Of a stretch of 62,311 bases of DNA, positions 26,427 through 34,704 are shown in pieces. The stretch spans positions 67,623-129,933 of the forward strand of contig DHVZ01000059.1 in NCBI GenBank assembly GCA_002412925.1, read 5' to 3'. Positions within the stretch are counted from its first letter, which is position 1; each line of letters begins with the position of its first letter. A program made the translations under genes and the position numbers. The DNA is from Anaerolineales bacterium UBA5195. GTDB lineage: Bacteria; Chloroflexota; Anaerolineae; Anaerolineales; Villigracilaceae. The notes below the pieces were generated by a model. That model was not told the origin of the DNA. It saw only the letters and a list, made by a program, of their open reading frames with translations, and did no database searches.

Positions 26427-27212
26427 ATGAGCGCGATCCTTTTAGACGGCGCCATTGTGCATTATGAGGTGATTGGGCGTGGACGCCCGATCATCTTCCT
26501 CCACGGCTGGGTAGGCTCCTGGCGTTATTGGGTGCCTGCCATGCAGACGGCTTCCACTGGATTCCGCGCATACAGCCTGGATATGTGGGGTTTTGGCGAT
26601 AGCGCTCGTGACGTAAACCGTTATGGCCTTGATAAACAGGTGGCCTTGCTCGATCAATTCTTACAGGAATTGGGCATGGGCAAGATCGCCATCGTTGGGC
26701 ATGGGCTTGGCGCGGTGGTGGGGTTGTTGTTTACCTTGCGCTACCCATCTGTTGTTGACCGGATCATGGCTGTGGAAGCCCCGCTTGACGAAAATTCCAT
26801 CAACAGTCGATTGCGCACAGCCCAATTACCGGAACTGGTCGAATGGTTGTTGTCGAAGGAGCCGACCGCTGAACCAGCCCGGGTCGACGCGGTGAAAACT
26901 GATTACCTGGCGCTCTCTGCCTCGTTCAGTTCGCCGGACCTGGCTCATTTTTCAAGCCAGGTAGGAAGCCTCAATAACCCCTGCCTGCTCGTCTATGGGC
27001 AAAACGACCCTGCCATAACTGTCCCTGCTTTCGAGCCCCTTTCTTCCCCGATGAATATGCACACGGTAATCCTGGAACAGATGGCCCATTTCCCCATGCT
27101 TGAAGACAATGCCCGTTTCAATCGTTTACTGACCGATTTCCTGTCACTTGAACCCGGCGAATCACCTCGTGACCTCCAGATGAAAGAAGAATGGAAACGC
27201 CGCGTACGTTAA
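26427..27212 (+). CDS. Alpha/beta hydrolase-fold protein lacking the nucleophile serine
   Basis: 261 aa from ATG 26427, preceded by GGAG; a longer frame from 26382 overlaps the receiver gene. It is a paralogue of 13851-14648: the first 40 residues align closely (IVHYEVIGRGRPIIFLHGWVG) and the elbow falls at the same residue number. The elbow reads GHGLG, so residue 93 is Gly (codon GGG) where the paralogue has Ser. Acid Asp194 and base His221 are retained. The protein is therefore probably not a classical serine hydrolase and may have become a ligand-binding or regulatory pseudo-enzyme; a non-hydrolytic reaction is also possible. Last gene of the ten-gene operon. Confidence 0.88.
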   Translation: MSAILLDGAIVHYEVIGRGRPIIFLHGWVGSWRYWVPAMQTASTGFRAYSLDMWGFGDSARDVNRYGLDKQVALLDQFLQELGMGKIAIVGHGLGAVVGLLFTLRYPSVVDRIMAVEAPLDENSINSRLRTAQLPELVEWLLSKEPTAEPARVDAVKTDYLALSASFSSPDLAHFSSQVGSLNNPCLLVYGQNDPAITVPAFEPLSSPMNMHTVILEQMAHFPMLEDNARFNRLLTDFLSLEPGESPRDLQMKEEWKRRVR

Positions 27213-27236
27213 TCCAGCATGATAAAGTTGGATTAA
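27209..27236 (+). terminator. Weak hairpin at the end of the ten-gene operon
   Basis: Eight-base arms TTAATCCA and TGGATTAA flank a 12-nt loop and overlap the last stop codon. There is no T-run, so termination would be weak or factor-dependent. It separates the operon from the TPP riboswitch. Confidence 0.4.
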
Positions 27237-27295
27237 ACAGAGCAAAAATCCTCAACGGACGTTTTTTGCGATACAATCCTGATAATCGAATAAGC

Positions 27296-27386
27296 AACTC
27301 GGGGAGCCTGTTTTCCAGGCTGAGAGGAGGGCCGCAGCCCTCGACCCGCATCACCTGATCCGGATCATACCGGCGGAGGGAACTTC
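27296..27386 (+). ncRNA. TPP riboswitch (THI element)
   Basis: The conserved blocks of the thiamine pyrophosphate aptamer are present in order: GGGGAGCC, GCTGAGAGG, ACCCGCATCACCTGATC, and the CCGGATCATACCGGCGGAGGG region. It lies directly upstream of a terminator-type hairpin and the thiamine pyrophosphokinase gene. Bound TPP should reduce expression of the downstream thiamine genes. Confidence 0.95.
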
Positions 27387-27394
27387 CTGAACAA

Positions 27395-27423
27395 AACAAC
27401 CTCCCCGGCTGGAGGTTGTTTTT
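27395..27423 (+). terminator. Riboswitch expression platform: terminator that also hides the Shine-Dalgarno
   Basis: Ten-base arms AACAACCTCC (27395-27404) and GGAGGTTGTT (27411-27420) with a 6-nt loop are followed by TTT. The right arm contains GGAGG, the ribosome-binding site for the ATG at 27424. The hairpin can therefore stop transcription, block translation initiation, or both when TPP is bound. Confidence 0.85.
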
Positions 27424-28065
27424 ATGTCCAGAGCGCTCATCTTCGTGAATGGCGAAATGCGTGACTCCGGCGCTGCCCGCGCCTTGGTCCAGCCCACGGA
27501 TGTCATCATCGCTGCCGATGGCGGCGGGCGTCATGCGCTCGCCCTGGGCGTCATTCCCACTGCCATCATCGGTGACTTTGACTCGCTTTCCGAAGCCGAA
27601 GTGCGTGTCTTTGCAGACATGGGTGTGCATATCCTGCGTTTCCCGCCTTCGAAAGACGAGACCGATTTTGAGCTGGCACTGGCTCATGCTGTCCGCGCCG
27701 GCCACCGCCCCATCATCATCATTGGCGCCAACGGAGGCCGGCTCGACCAGGCGCTTGGGAATATCGCCCTGCTTTCTGACCCGGAATATATCGCCTCGGA
27801 GGTGCGCCTCGACGATGGCGTTACCGAGGCCTTTTTCGTTAGCGCCAAAGCTTCCATTCATGGGAAGCCCGGCGATCTGGTTTCCCTGATCCCCTGGGGG
27901 AACCCTGTCGAAGGTGTCAGCACCGATGGCCTGGTCTACCCGCTCAACAGGGAAACCCTGCTCCCGTATCGCACACGCGGCATCAGCAACCAGATGCTGG
28001 CCGAAACTGCCAAAGTCAGCCTCAAGCGTGGCTTGCTGTTGTGCGTTCACATTCGCAAAAACTGA
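27424..28065 (+). CDS. thiN: Thiamine pyrophosphokinase
   Basis: 213 aa. Converts thiamine and ATP to thiamine pyrophosphate and AMP in the cytoplasm. Motifs typical of the family: ADGGGRHAL, IGDFDSL (residues about 56-62), KDETDFELAL (about 77-86) and GANGGRLDQALGN (about 101-113). The C-terminal part forms the thiamine-binding beta-sandwich. The start at 27424 uses GGAGG within the riboswitch hairpin. Placed upstream of a thiamine-type ABC transporter under a TPP riboswitch, it completes an uptake-and-activate route for salvaged thiamine. Confidence 0.94.
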   Translation: MSRALIFVNGEMRDSGAARALVQPTDVIIAADGGGRHALALGVIPTAIIGDFDSLSEAEVRVFADMGVHILRFPPSKDETDFELALAHAVRAGHRPIIIIGANGGRLDQALGNIALLSDPEYIASEVRLDDGVTEAFFVSAKASIHGKPGDLVSLIPWGNPVEGVSTDGLVYPLNRETLLPYRTRGISNQMLAETAKVSLKRGLLLCVHIRKN

Positions 28066-28085
28066 TTCTTTAAAGAGAGGTACCG

Positions 28086-29195
28086 ATGAAACGACTTTTC
28101 TCCACCCTGCTGCTCCTGACCATCTTCCTGGCCTCCTGCGCCCCGGCAGCGTTGCCCCAACAGCCACCCGCCAGCGTTCTATCGACTGACCAGCCTGCTG
28201 CTGAGCCTGTGCCGCCCGCCGGGGAAACCCGCACGCTAACAGTGATGACTCACGACTCATTCGCCGCCAGCGAAGGTGTCATTCAGGAGTTCGAAAAGGC
28301 CAATAACGCCAAAATTACCTTCCTGAAATCTGGTGACACAGGCGCCGCCTTGAACAAGGCGATTCTCTCCAAAGATGCCCCCCTGGCCGATGTCTTTTAT
28401 GGTGTCGATAACACCTTCCTCTCCCGCGCACTCGATGCCGGCATCTTTGATTCTTACGCTTCGCCCCTGCTCGACAAGGTTCCCGACGAGTTCAAACTCG
28501 ACCTGAAAAATCGCGCTCTGCCGGTCGATTATGGCGACGTTTGCATCAACTACTCGAAGGCTTTCTTTGCGAAAAATGACCTGGCCGTGCCCGCCTCGCT
28601 CGATGACCTGCTCAACCCGGAATACAATGGGCTGCTCGTCGTTGAGAACCCCGCCACCTCCTCGCCCGGACTGGCCTTCCTGCTGGCCACCATCCAAAAA
28701 TATGGTGATCCCGGCTACCTCGATTATTGGAGGGCGCTCAGGGCCAATGGCCTGGTGGTGGTAGATGGCTGGGAAACGGCTTACTACACCAATTTTAGCG
28801 CTTCGTCAGGCGGCGGCCCGCAGCCGATGGTTGTCTCCTATGCCGCCAGCCCAGCGGCTGAAGTGGTCTTTGCCGCCACACCGCTCGACGAATCTCCGAC
28901 GGCTTCCGTCACGGCCCCCGGCACCTGCTTCCGGCAGGTCGAATTTGTCGGCATCCTGAATGGAACCGGGAACCGCGACCTGGCCGAAAAATTTGTCGAT
29001 TTCATGCTGGAGGTTCCTTTCCAGGAAGACATGCCGCTCAATATGTTTGTCTACCCGGTCAACAGCGACGCAATGCTGCCTGACGTCTTCGATAAATTTG
29101 CCCAGGCAGCCACCGAACCAGCCGCTGCGCCCGCCGATCTGGCTGCCAATCGGGATGCCTGGATCGAAGCCTGGACCCAAGCCGTTTTGCGCTAG
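28086..29195 (+). CDS. thiB: Thiamine ABC transporter substrate-binding lipoprotein
   Basis: 369 aa. Lipoprotein signal with lipobox LASC (Cys18), then a linker and a type 2 periplasmic-binding fold: LTVMTHDSFAASEGVIQEFEKA near residue 55, ADVFYGVDNTFLSRAL near 110, and LPVDYGDVCINYSK near 150. This is the ThiB/TbpA pattern (iron/thiamine/putrescine binding-protein class). It would capture thiamine or thiamine phosphates at the outer face of the membrane. RBS GAGAGG; 20 bp after thiN and within the riboswitch operon. A strong hairpin lies between it and the permease gene. Confidence 0.9.
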   Translation: MKRLFSTLLLLTIFLASCAPAALPQQPPASVLSTDQPAAEPVPPAGETRTLTVMTHDSFAASEGVIQEFEKANNAKITFLKSGDTGAALNKAILSKDAPLADVFYGVDNTFLSRALDAGIFDSYASPLLDKVPDEFKLDLKNRALPVDYGDVCINYSKAFFAKNDLAVPASLDDLLNPEYNGLLVVENPATSSPGLAFLLATIQKYGDPGYLDYWRALRANGLVVVDGWETAYYTNFSASSGGGPQPMVVSYAASPAAEVVFAATPLDESPTASVTAPGTCFRQVEFVGILNGTGNRDLAEKFVDFMLEVPFQEDMPLNMFVYPVNSDAMLPDVFDKFAQAATEPAAAPADLAANRDAWIEAWTQAVLR

Positions 29196-29207
29196 ATTCA
29201 TATAGCC

Positions 29208-29250
29208 AGGCGGAACACGCAACACGTATTTTGTATTGCGTGTTCCGCCT
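29208..29250 (+). other. Perfect 15-bp hairpin between binding-protein and permease genes
   Basis: Arms at 29208-29222 and 29236-29250 are perfect inverted repeats with a 13-nt loop and no T-run. Inside an operon this most likely stabilises the upstream message or attenuates downstream expression, so that more binding protein than permease is made (inference). Confidence 0.7.
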
Positions 29251-29263
29251 ATGATGACCAACC

Positions 29264-30943
29264 GTGATTCGCCGCATCCTTCCCTGGCTGGCTCCTTCCA
29301 CATTTCTGGGGCTGTTCTTTTTCCTTCCCCTGGCGCGCATCCTGGCCCTTGGGCTTGATTTCACAGGTTTGAGCGCCAGTGTCTTCTCGCGGATTTCCCA
29401 GGTTTTACTTTTTACTTGTTACCAGGCCGCGCTTTCCACGCTGCTGACGCTCTTGCTCGGCCTGCCGCTCGCCTATTTGTTTGCCCGCTTTGACTTCCCC
29501 GGCAAAGCCGTTTTCCGCGCGTTGACTGCCATTCCTTTCATGCTGCCAACGGTGGTGGTGGCGGCGGGCTTCAACGCCTTGCTCGGTCCGCGCGGCTGGA
29601 CGAATCTCGCACTGATGGGCATCTTCGGCCTCGAGCGCCCCCCCGTGGCCTTTGTCGGCACACTTTGGGCGATTCTCGCCGCCCATGTCTTTTACAACAC
29701 CACCATCGTTATCCGTCTTGTTGGGAATGCCTGGGCCACGCTGGACATCCGTTTAACCGACGCTTCGCGTTCCCTGGGCGCCTCCCCGCTGCAGACGCTT
29801 TTGCGCGTGAGCCTGCCGTTGCTGCGTCCCTCAATTTTTGCGGCCTGCCTGCTGGTGTTCCTGTTTGACTTTACCAGCTACGGGGTGATTTTGCTGCTGG
29901 GCGGGCCAAAATTTGCCACGCTGGAGGTCGAAATTTACATCCAGGCCCTGCACATGCTTAACCTTCCGGCGGCCTCCTTGCTCTCGCTGGTGCAGTTGGG
30001 CTGTACGCTGGTTTTTTCGTTGATGTACAGCCGCTATATCAGCCGCGTCACAGCGCCGCTCAAGCCGCGCGCCGCGTGGATGAACGTTCAGAAGCCGAAA
30101 AAATTGCCTGAAAAGATGTTCCTGGCCCTGATGTTGACTGTCCTGCTGGCGTTTTTTGCCCTGCCCCTGCTGGCCCTGCCCTTGCGCTCGATTTCGCGCC
30201 TCGAAGCAGATCGCGCCCAGCAGGTGCAGACCGGCCCCAGCCTGACGACCGCCTATTACCATGAGTTGTTTGTCAACCGGCGCGGCTCCTTGTTCTACGT
30301 GCCGCCCTTCGAAGCGGCGCGTAATTCGCTGGCTTATGCCAGCCTGACGGTTTTCCTGTCCCTGCTGATGGGTTTCCCGGCGGCGGCGGCCCTGGCCCGC
30401 CCTGGCAAGCTCGAAAAATGGATCGACCCCTTCCTGATGCTGCCGCTTGGCGCCTCGGCTGTGACGCTGGGGCTGGGCTATATCATCACGTTTAACCGCC
30501 CCTTTCTTACAGCTCATTTCTCACTCCTTACTTCCCCCATACTTATTCCCCTGGCGCATACCACTATTGCCCTGCCATTTGTCATCCGCAACCTGCAAGC
30601 GGCGCTGGCGCTGATCCCCAACCGCTACCGCGAAGCTGCCGCCGTCCTGGGCGCTTCGCCCTGGCAGACGTGGAAAACCGTCGATTGGCCGATCATTTCA
30701 CGGGCCGCCGTCTCTGCCGGGGCCTTTGCTTTCACCGTTTCGATGGGCGAGTTTGGGGCGGCCTCCCTGCTGGCGCAGCCTGAATATCCGACCCTGCCAA
30801 CGGCGATCTACCGGTTTTTATCCCAGCCCGGCGGGCTGAATTACGGCCAGGCGATGGCCATGGCGACGATCCTGATGCTGGCCTGCGGCCTGGGGATTAT
30901 CGTCATCGAGAAGCTGCGCTTGCCAGGGACGGGTGAGTTTTAA
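29264..30943 (+). CDS. thiP: Thiamine-type ABC transporter permease, two fused halves
   Basis: 559 aa from the GTG at 29264, the first in-frame start after a stop at 29255. About twelve TM helices in two halves of the binding-protein-dependent permease fold. Each half has its EAA-type cytoplasmic loop: LGASPLQTLLRVSLPLLRP near residue 170 and LGASPWQTWKTVDWPII near 465. Duplicated permeases of this kind are ThiP- or FbpB-like. The riboswitch and ThiB neighbour point to thiamine. The stop codon is one base before the ATPase ATG at 30945. No clear Shine-Dalgarno is seen, which fits coupling through the upstream hairpin region. Confidence 0.9.
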   Translation: MIRRILPWLAPSTFLGLFFFLPLARILALGLDFTGLSASVFSRISQVLLFTCYQAALSTLLTLLLGLPLAYLFARFDFPGKAVFRALTAIPFMLPTVVVAAGFNALLGPRGWTNLALMGIFGLERPPVAFVGTLWAILAAHVFYNTTIVIRLVGNAWATLDIRLTDASRSLGASPLQTLLRVSLPLLRPSIFAACLLVFLFDFTSYGVILLLGGPKFATLEVEIYIQALHMLNLPAASLLSLVQLGCTLVFSLMYSRYISRVTAPLKPRAAWMNVQKPKKLPEKMFLALMLTVLLAFFALPLLALPLRSISRLEADRAQQVQTGPSLTTAYYHELFVNRRGSLFYVPPFEAARNSLAYASLTVFLSLLMGFPAAAALARPGKLEKWIDPFLMLPLGASAVTLGLGYIITFNRPFLTAHFSLLTSPILIPLAHTTIALPFVIRNLQAALALIPNRYREAAAVLGASPWQTWKTVDWPIISRAAVSAGAFAFTVSMGEFGAASLLAQPEYPTLPTAIYRFLSQPGGLNYGQAMAMATILMLACGLGIIVIEKLRLPGTGEF

Positions 30944-30944
30944 T

Positions 30945-31930
<986 letters not shown>

Positions 31931-31934
<4 letters not shown>

Positions 31935-32398
31935 TCACAGTCCGCAAGCGGAACGATCGAGGCCTTGTCACCTGGGAATATACGGGTGAAGTCTTGGAGC
32001 GCGGCGCAGATTTTGTGAAGCTCGAAGCGCGTTTCAACCGGGCGGAGACGCTTTTCCAGGGGATTGTGCTCAAGCGGGGTGACCGTTTTGTGGAAACGTT
32101 CTATACCCGGCGCTGGTATAACATCTTCGAAATCCACGACCGTGATGACGAAGCGCTCAAGGGTTGGTACTGCAACGTGGGCCGCCCGGCAGTTTGGGAT
32201 GCGCCGGACGTGCTTTCATACATCGACCTGGCCCTGGATTTGTGGGTTACCCCTGAGGGCGCCCAGACGGTTCTGGACGAGGACGAGTTTGACAGGTTGG
32301 ACTTGGACGACGCAACCCGCAAGCAGGCGCGCCAGGCGCTGGAAGAGCTGAAACGGTTTTTCGAGTCGTTGGGACCAGCCTCGGATGCGGTTTTATAA
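31931..32398 (+). CDS. DUF402 domain protein (nucleoside di-/triphosphatase-like)
   Basis: 155 aa. The DUF402 pattern is visible: GIVLKRGDRFVETFYTRRWYNIFEIHD, then LKGWYCNVGRPA and the acidic YIDLALDLWVTPEG. DUF402 proteins include the Ntdp nucleoside phosphatases and FomD, which use two divalent metals held by conserved Asp, Glu and Tyr to hydrolyse nucleotide phosphoanhydride or cytidylyl bonds. It overlaps the ThiQ-like gene by 4 bp, so it is the last gene of the riboswitch operon. A role in hydrolysing thiamine or nucleotide phosphates would fit but is not shown by the sequence. Confidence 0.85.
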
Positions 32399-32437
32399 CA
32401 TAAAGCCGTCAGCGTAGCCCCTGATTTTTGTTACTGG

Positions 32438-33295
32438 TTACAGCGTTGCTTCGCCGTGGGCCAGCACGTAAAAACTGCGCGGGCGGTCGCTGGATTTGTC
32501 GAAGATGAAATCGGTGATGAGATAACCGGCGGAGAAACAGGTCTCGAACAACTCGCGCGAGAAAAAGCGCCAGGCGCGGGCCAGCTCGAAATCAGCGGTT
32601 TTGAGCTGTAAAAAATCGGTTGGAATTTCAGCCAGCAACAGGTCGCCCCCGGGGGCGGCCAAATTCTCGGGCGGGCGGATGAAGGTTCCGGTGGAGTCGA
32701 CCGGGTACAAGCTTTGAGCCTCGGCGGCCTGGAAATCTGCCAGGGTCAGCGCCGGACGGGGCTGGCTGCCCAGCCGCCGTTCTACGCGTTTGGTATTGAC
32801 CCACCAATCAATCTGGAAGCGGTCGGAGGCCAGCCCCGCGTTCAACCCGTCGCGCATCTCCCCGTAGATTTCGCGCAGGTAGGTCTGACAGACTGCGCCC
32901 AGCCGGGCGATGTTGAGATGCCCATTGCGGCTGAGCAGGGGATCGTAGGTCCAGGTGACGCGGTCGAGGCCTTGCTGGCGGACGATCTGCCATTGGGCGC
33001 GTTTGAGGGCAAAACCAACGCCTGAATCGCGCGCCTCGGGCAGGACGCCCAGTTCGTGCGAACAGTGCTTTGGGCGCGGTCCATCTGGAACGTCATACAG
33101 GCCGACAAAGCCAACCAGCAGTCCGACCATTTTCTCGCCTGCGTAGGCGCCCAGCACCAGCCCGCCGTTGTGGGCCAGCGTGACCAGCAGGTGCGCCGGG
33201 AGGATGTCGGTTTCACTGCCTGGCCAGACCTGGCGCTGGAGTTCCTCGAGCTGTTCCATTTCTGCGGCTGTTTCGAGAAGACGAATAGTATGCAT
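32438..33295 (-). CDS. GNAT-fold protein, COG3375-like
   Basis: 285 aa. An N-terminal GNAT-like acetyltransferase domain (residues about 1-150) has HELGVLPEARDSGVGFALKRAQWQIVRQQG, the pyrophosphate-binding segment of the fold. A C-terminal region (about 150-285) contains QIDWWVNTKRVERRLG and IPTDFLQLK. The pattern fits the uncharacterised COG3375 family. The acceptor substrate is unknown. It starts 6 bp after the stop of the NDUFA9-like gene on the minus strand and is convergent with the DUF402 gene. Confidence 0.75.
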   Translation of the reverse strand: MHTIRLLETAAEMEQLEELQRQVWPGSETDILPAHLLVTLAHNGGLVLGAYAGEKMVGLLVGFVGLYDVPDGPRPKHCSHELGVLPEARDSGVGFALKRAQWQIVRQQGLDRVTWTYDPLLSRNGHLNIARLGAVCQTYLREIYGEMRDGLNAGLASDRFQIDWWVNTKRVERRLGSQPRPALTLADFQAAEAQSLYPVDSTGTFIRPPENLAAPGGDLLLAEIPTDFLQLKTADFELARAWRFFSRELFETCFSAGYLITDFIFDKSSDRPRSFYVLAHGEATL

Positions 33296-33301
33296 GGGGG
33301 T

Positions 33302-34249
33302 TTACGATTTCGCGAGGCTGTAGCGTGTAAAAAAAGTCTGCCAGGCGCGGCGCTTCCAATTAACACCCTTGAGATGGTCGAGGCGGTAGGTAAAACGCGC
33401 CGGGAGGAAACCAAACAAGCGCGGGATCGAATCCACGGCGCAGGTGCGGTTATACGAGAAATAGTCGACCCAGAAGGTGGAGAAAGGGAAACCGGGCATG
33501 GCGCTTTCAAGCAGTACGGTCAGGGCGCGCAGGTAGGGCAGGGGCAGCGGCAGCATCCAGCGGCGTTTCCCGATGGTCTCCTGGATGATCTCAGCTGCCT
33601 GGCGGAAGGGGAAATATTCCGCGCCGCCGACATCGAGGGTCTGGTTGACTGTTTCGGGTAAGTCCAATGACCATAACAGGCAGGTCACCAGGTCTTCGAC
33701 CCAGAGCGGTTGGATGAGCACATCGCCTTCGCGCGGCAGGAACATCAGCGGGAAAAAGGCGACCATGCGCGCCAGCGCAGTGGTGAAATGGTCTTCCGGC
33801 CCGTAAAGCAGGGCAGTGCGAAAAATGGTGTGCGCCACGCCGCTGCGGCGAATGTGCTCTTCGGCGATGCCTTTCACCTTGAGCAGGGGGTAATACGAAG
33901 AACGGTCCGCACCCAAATGACTGACATACAAAAAACGGCGAATTCGCAAATCTGCGGCGGCTTTTGCCAGGTTTAAGGTGCCGCGCGCGTCGGTCTCGAG
34001 GATGTTTGCCCGCGCGCCCTGGTGTTCGGCCCCGGCCAGATGATAGACCACATCCACGCCGCGCAAGGCGGCGCGCAGGCTGCGTTCGTCATCCAGCCCG
34101 GCCACAGCCACCTCGACGGGCACACCGCGCGGCAGGTTTGGTGTGCGCGGCGAGGGACGGATGAGCGTGCGGACCTGCTCTCCATTTGCTACCAACTGGC
34201 GGATGAGCGCGCGCCCGACAAAACCGGTTCCACCGGTGACCAGAATCAT
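33302..34249 (-). CDS. NAD(P)-binding reductase, NDUFA9-like atypical SDR
   Basis: 315 aa from the ATG at 34249; an earlier in-frame start at 34303 would extend it by 18 residues without support. The N-terminal Rossmann motif TGGTGFVG lies at residues 5-12, then GVDVVYHLAGAEHQGA, and SHLGADRSSYYPLLKVKGIAEEHIRRSG, where the Tyr-x-x-x-Lys pair is replaced by YYPLLKVK. This is the extended atypical SDR group that includes complex I subunit NDUFA9 and sugar or quinone-related epimerases. Role unknown. Forms a short minus-strand operon with 34293-34634 and 32438-33295. Confidence 0.82.
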   Translation of the reverse strand: MILVTGGTGFVGRALIRQLVANGEQVRTLIRPSPRTPNLPRGVPVEVAVAGLDDERSLRAALRGVDVVYHLAGAEHQGARANILETDARGTLNLAKAAADLRIRRFLYVSHLGADRSSYYPLLKVKGIAEEHIRRSGVAHTIFRTALLYGPEDHFTTALARMVAFFPLMFLPREGDVLIQPLWVEDLVTCLLWSLDLPETVNQTLDVGGAEYFPFRQAAEIIQETIGKRRWMLPLPLPYLRALTVLLESAMPGFPFSTFWVDYFSYNRTCAVDSIPRLFGFLPARFTYRLDHLKGVNWKRRAWQTFFTRYSLAKS

Positions 34250-34292
34250 GGGTGTGATTATACCCGTCACGGTCACAAGTTGTGCTGATGGC

Positions 34293-34634
34293 TCAGCTTT
34301 CAAACTCGCCCGGCAGAAGACTTTTGCAGAGAGTCCGGGCTGCTTCGATCAGGTCAACGTTTGCGGGGAGTTCGAATTTTTCATTGACGCGCAGGGTGAG
34401 GGCCTCTGCCGCGCGTTGGGCTTCCCCTGGGATTCCTGGAACATCCAGAAAGGCTTGCAGTAAATCGAGAGCGCTGGAAGTGCGGCCGGGAGCGCTGTGC
34501 CGCAAGAAATATTCGCGGAGGGCCACTCCCGCCGCGCGCCGGGCGCAGACGCGCGCCCGGCCTTCGTTGCCATGCGCGCGGGCCTCTGCCGCCAGTTGCA
34601 ATTCCTTTTCGAAAGTCTTTTTCCAGTCGGTCAT
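34293..34634 (-). CDS. Hypothetical all-helical protein
   Basis: 113 aa from the ATG at 34634, preceded by AAGGAGAACGT, a good ribosome-binding site. The protein is predicted mostly helical and rich in Ala, Arg and Glu (ELQLAAEARAHGNEGRARVC, ARRAAGVALREYF). The spacing is reminiscent of HEPN or DUF-type helical bundles, but no catalytic R-x4-6-H motif is visible. Not recognised with confidence. First gene of the minus-strand unit leading into the NDUFA9-like reductase 43 bp downstream. Confidence 0.65.
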   Translation of the reverse strand: MTDWKKTFEKELQLAAEARAHGNEGRARVCARRAAGVALREYFLRHSAPGRTSSALDLLQAFLDVPGIPGEAQRAAEALTLRVNEKFELPANVDLIEAARTLCKSLLPGEFES

Positions 34635-34643
34635 ACGTTCTCC

Positions 34644-34670
34644 TTGCAGCCCGGATGAACAAAGTATAAT
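34644..34670 (+). promoter_or_regulatory. Promoter of the S41 peptidase gene
   Basis: TTGCAG (34644-34649) and TATAAT (34665-34670) with a short 15-bp spacer, 35 bp before the ATG at 34705. The intergenic region is divergent; a minus-strand promoter for 34293-34634 may share the AT-rich tract. Confidence 0.5.
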
Positions 34671-34704
34671 ATACAAAACCTACCCTAATTCGGGATAAAT
34701 CCTT

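Noticed and set aside
27118..28260. A 380-codon minus-strand frame across the riboswitch and thiN
   Set aside because: It is antisense to thiN, the riboswitch and thiB, has arginine/glycine-rich low-complexity composition and no domain; it is a shadow of high-GC coding sequence.
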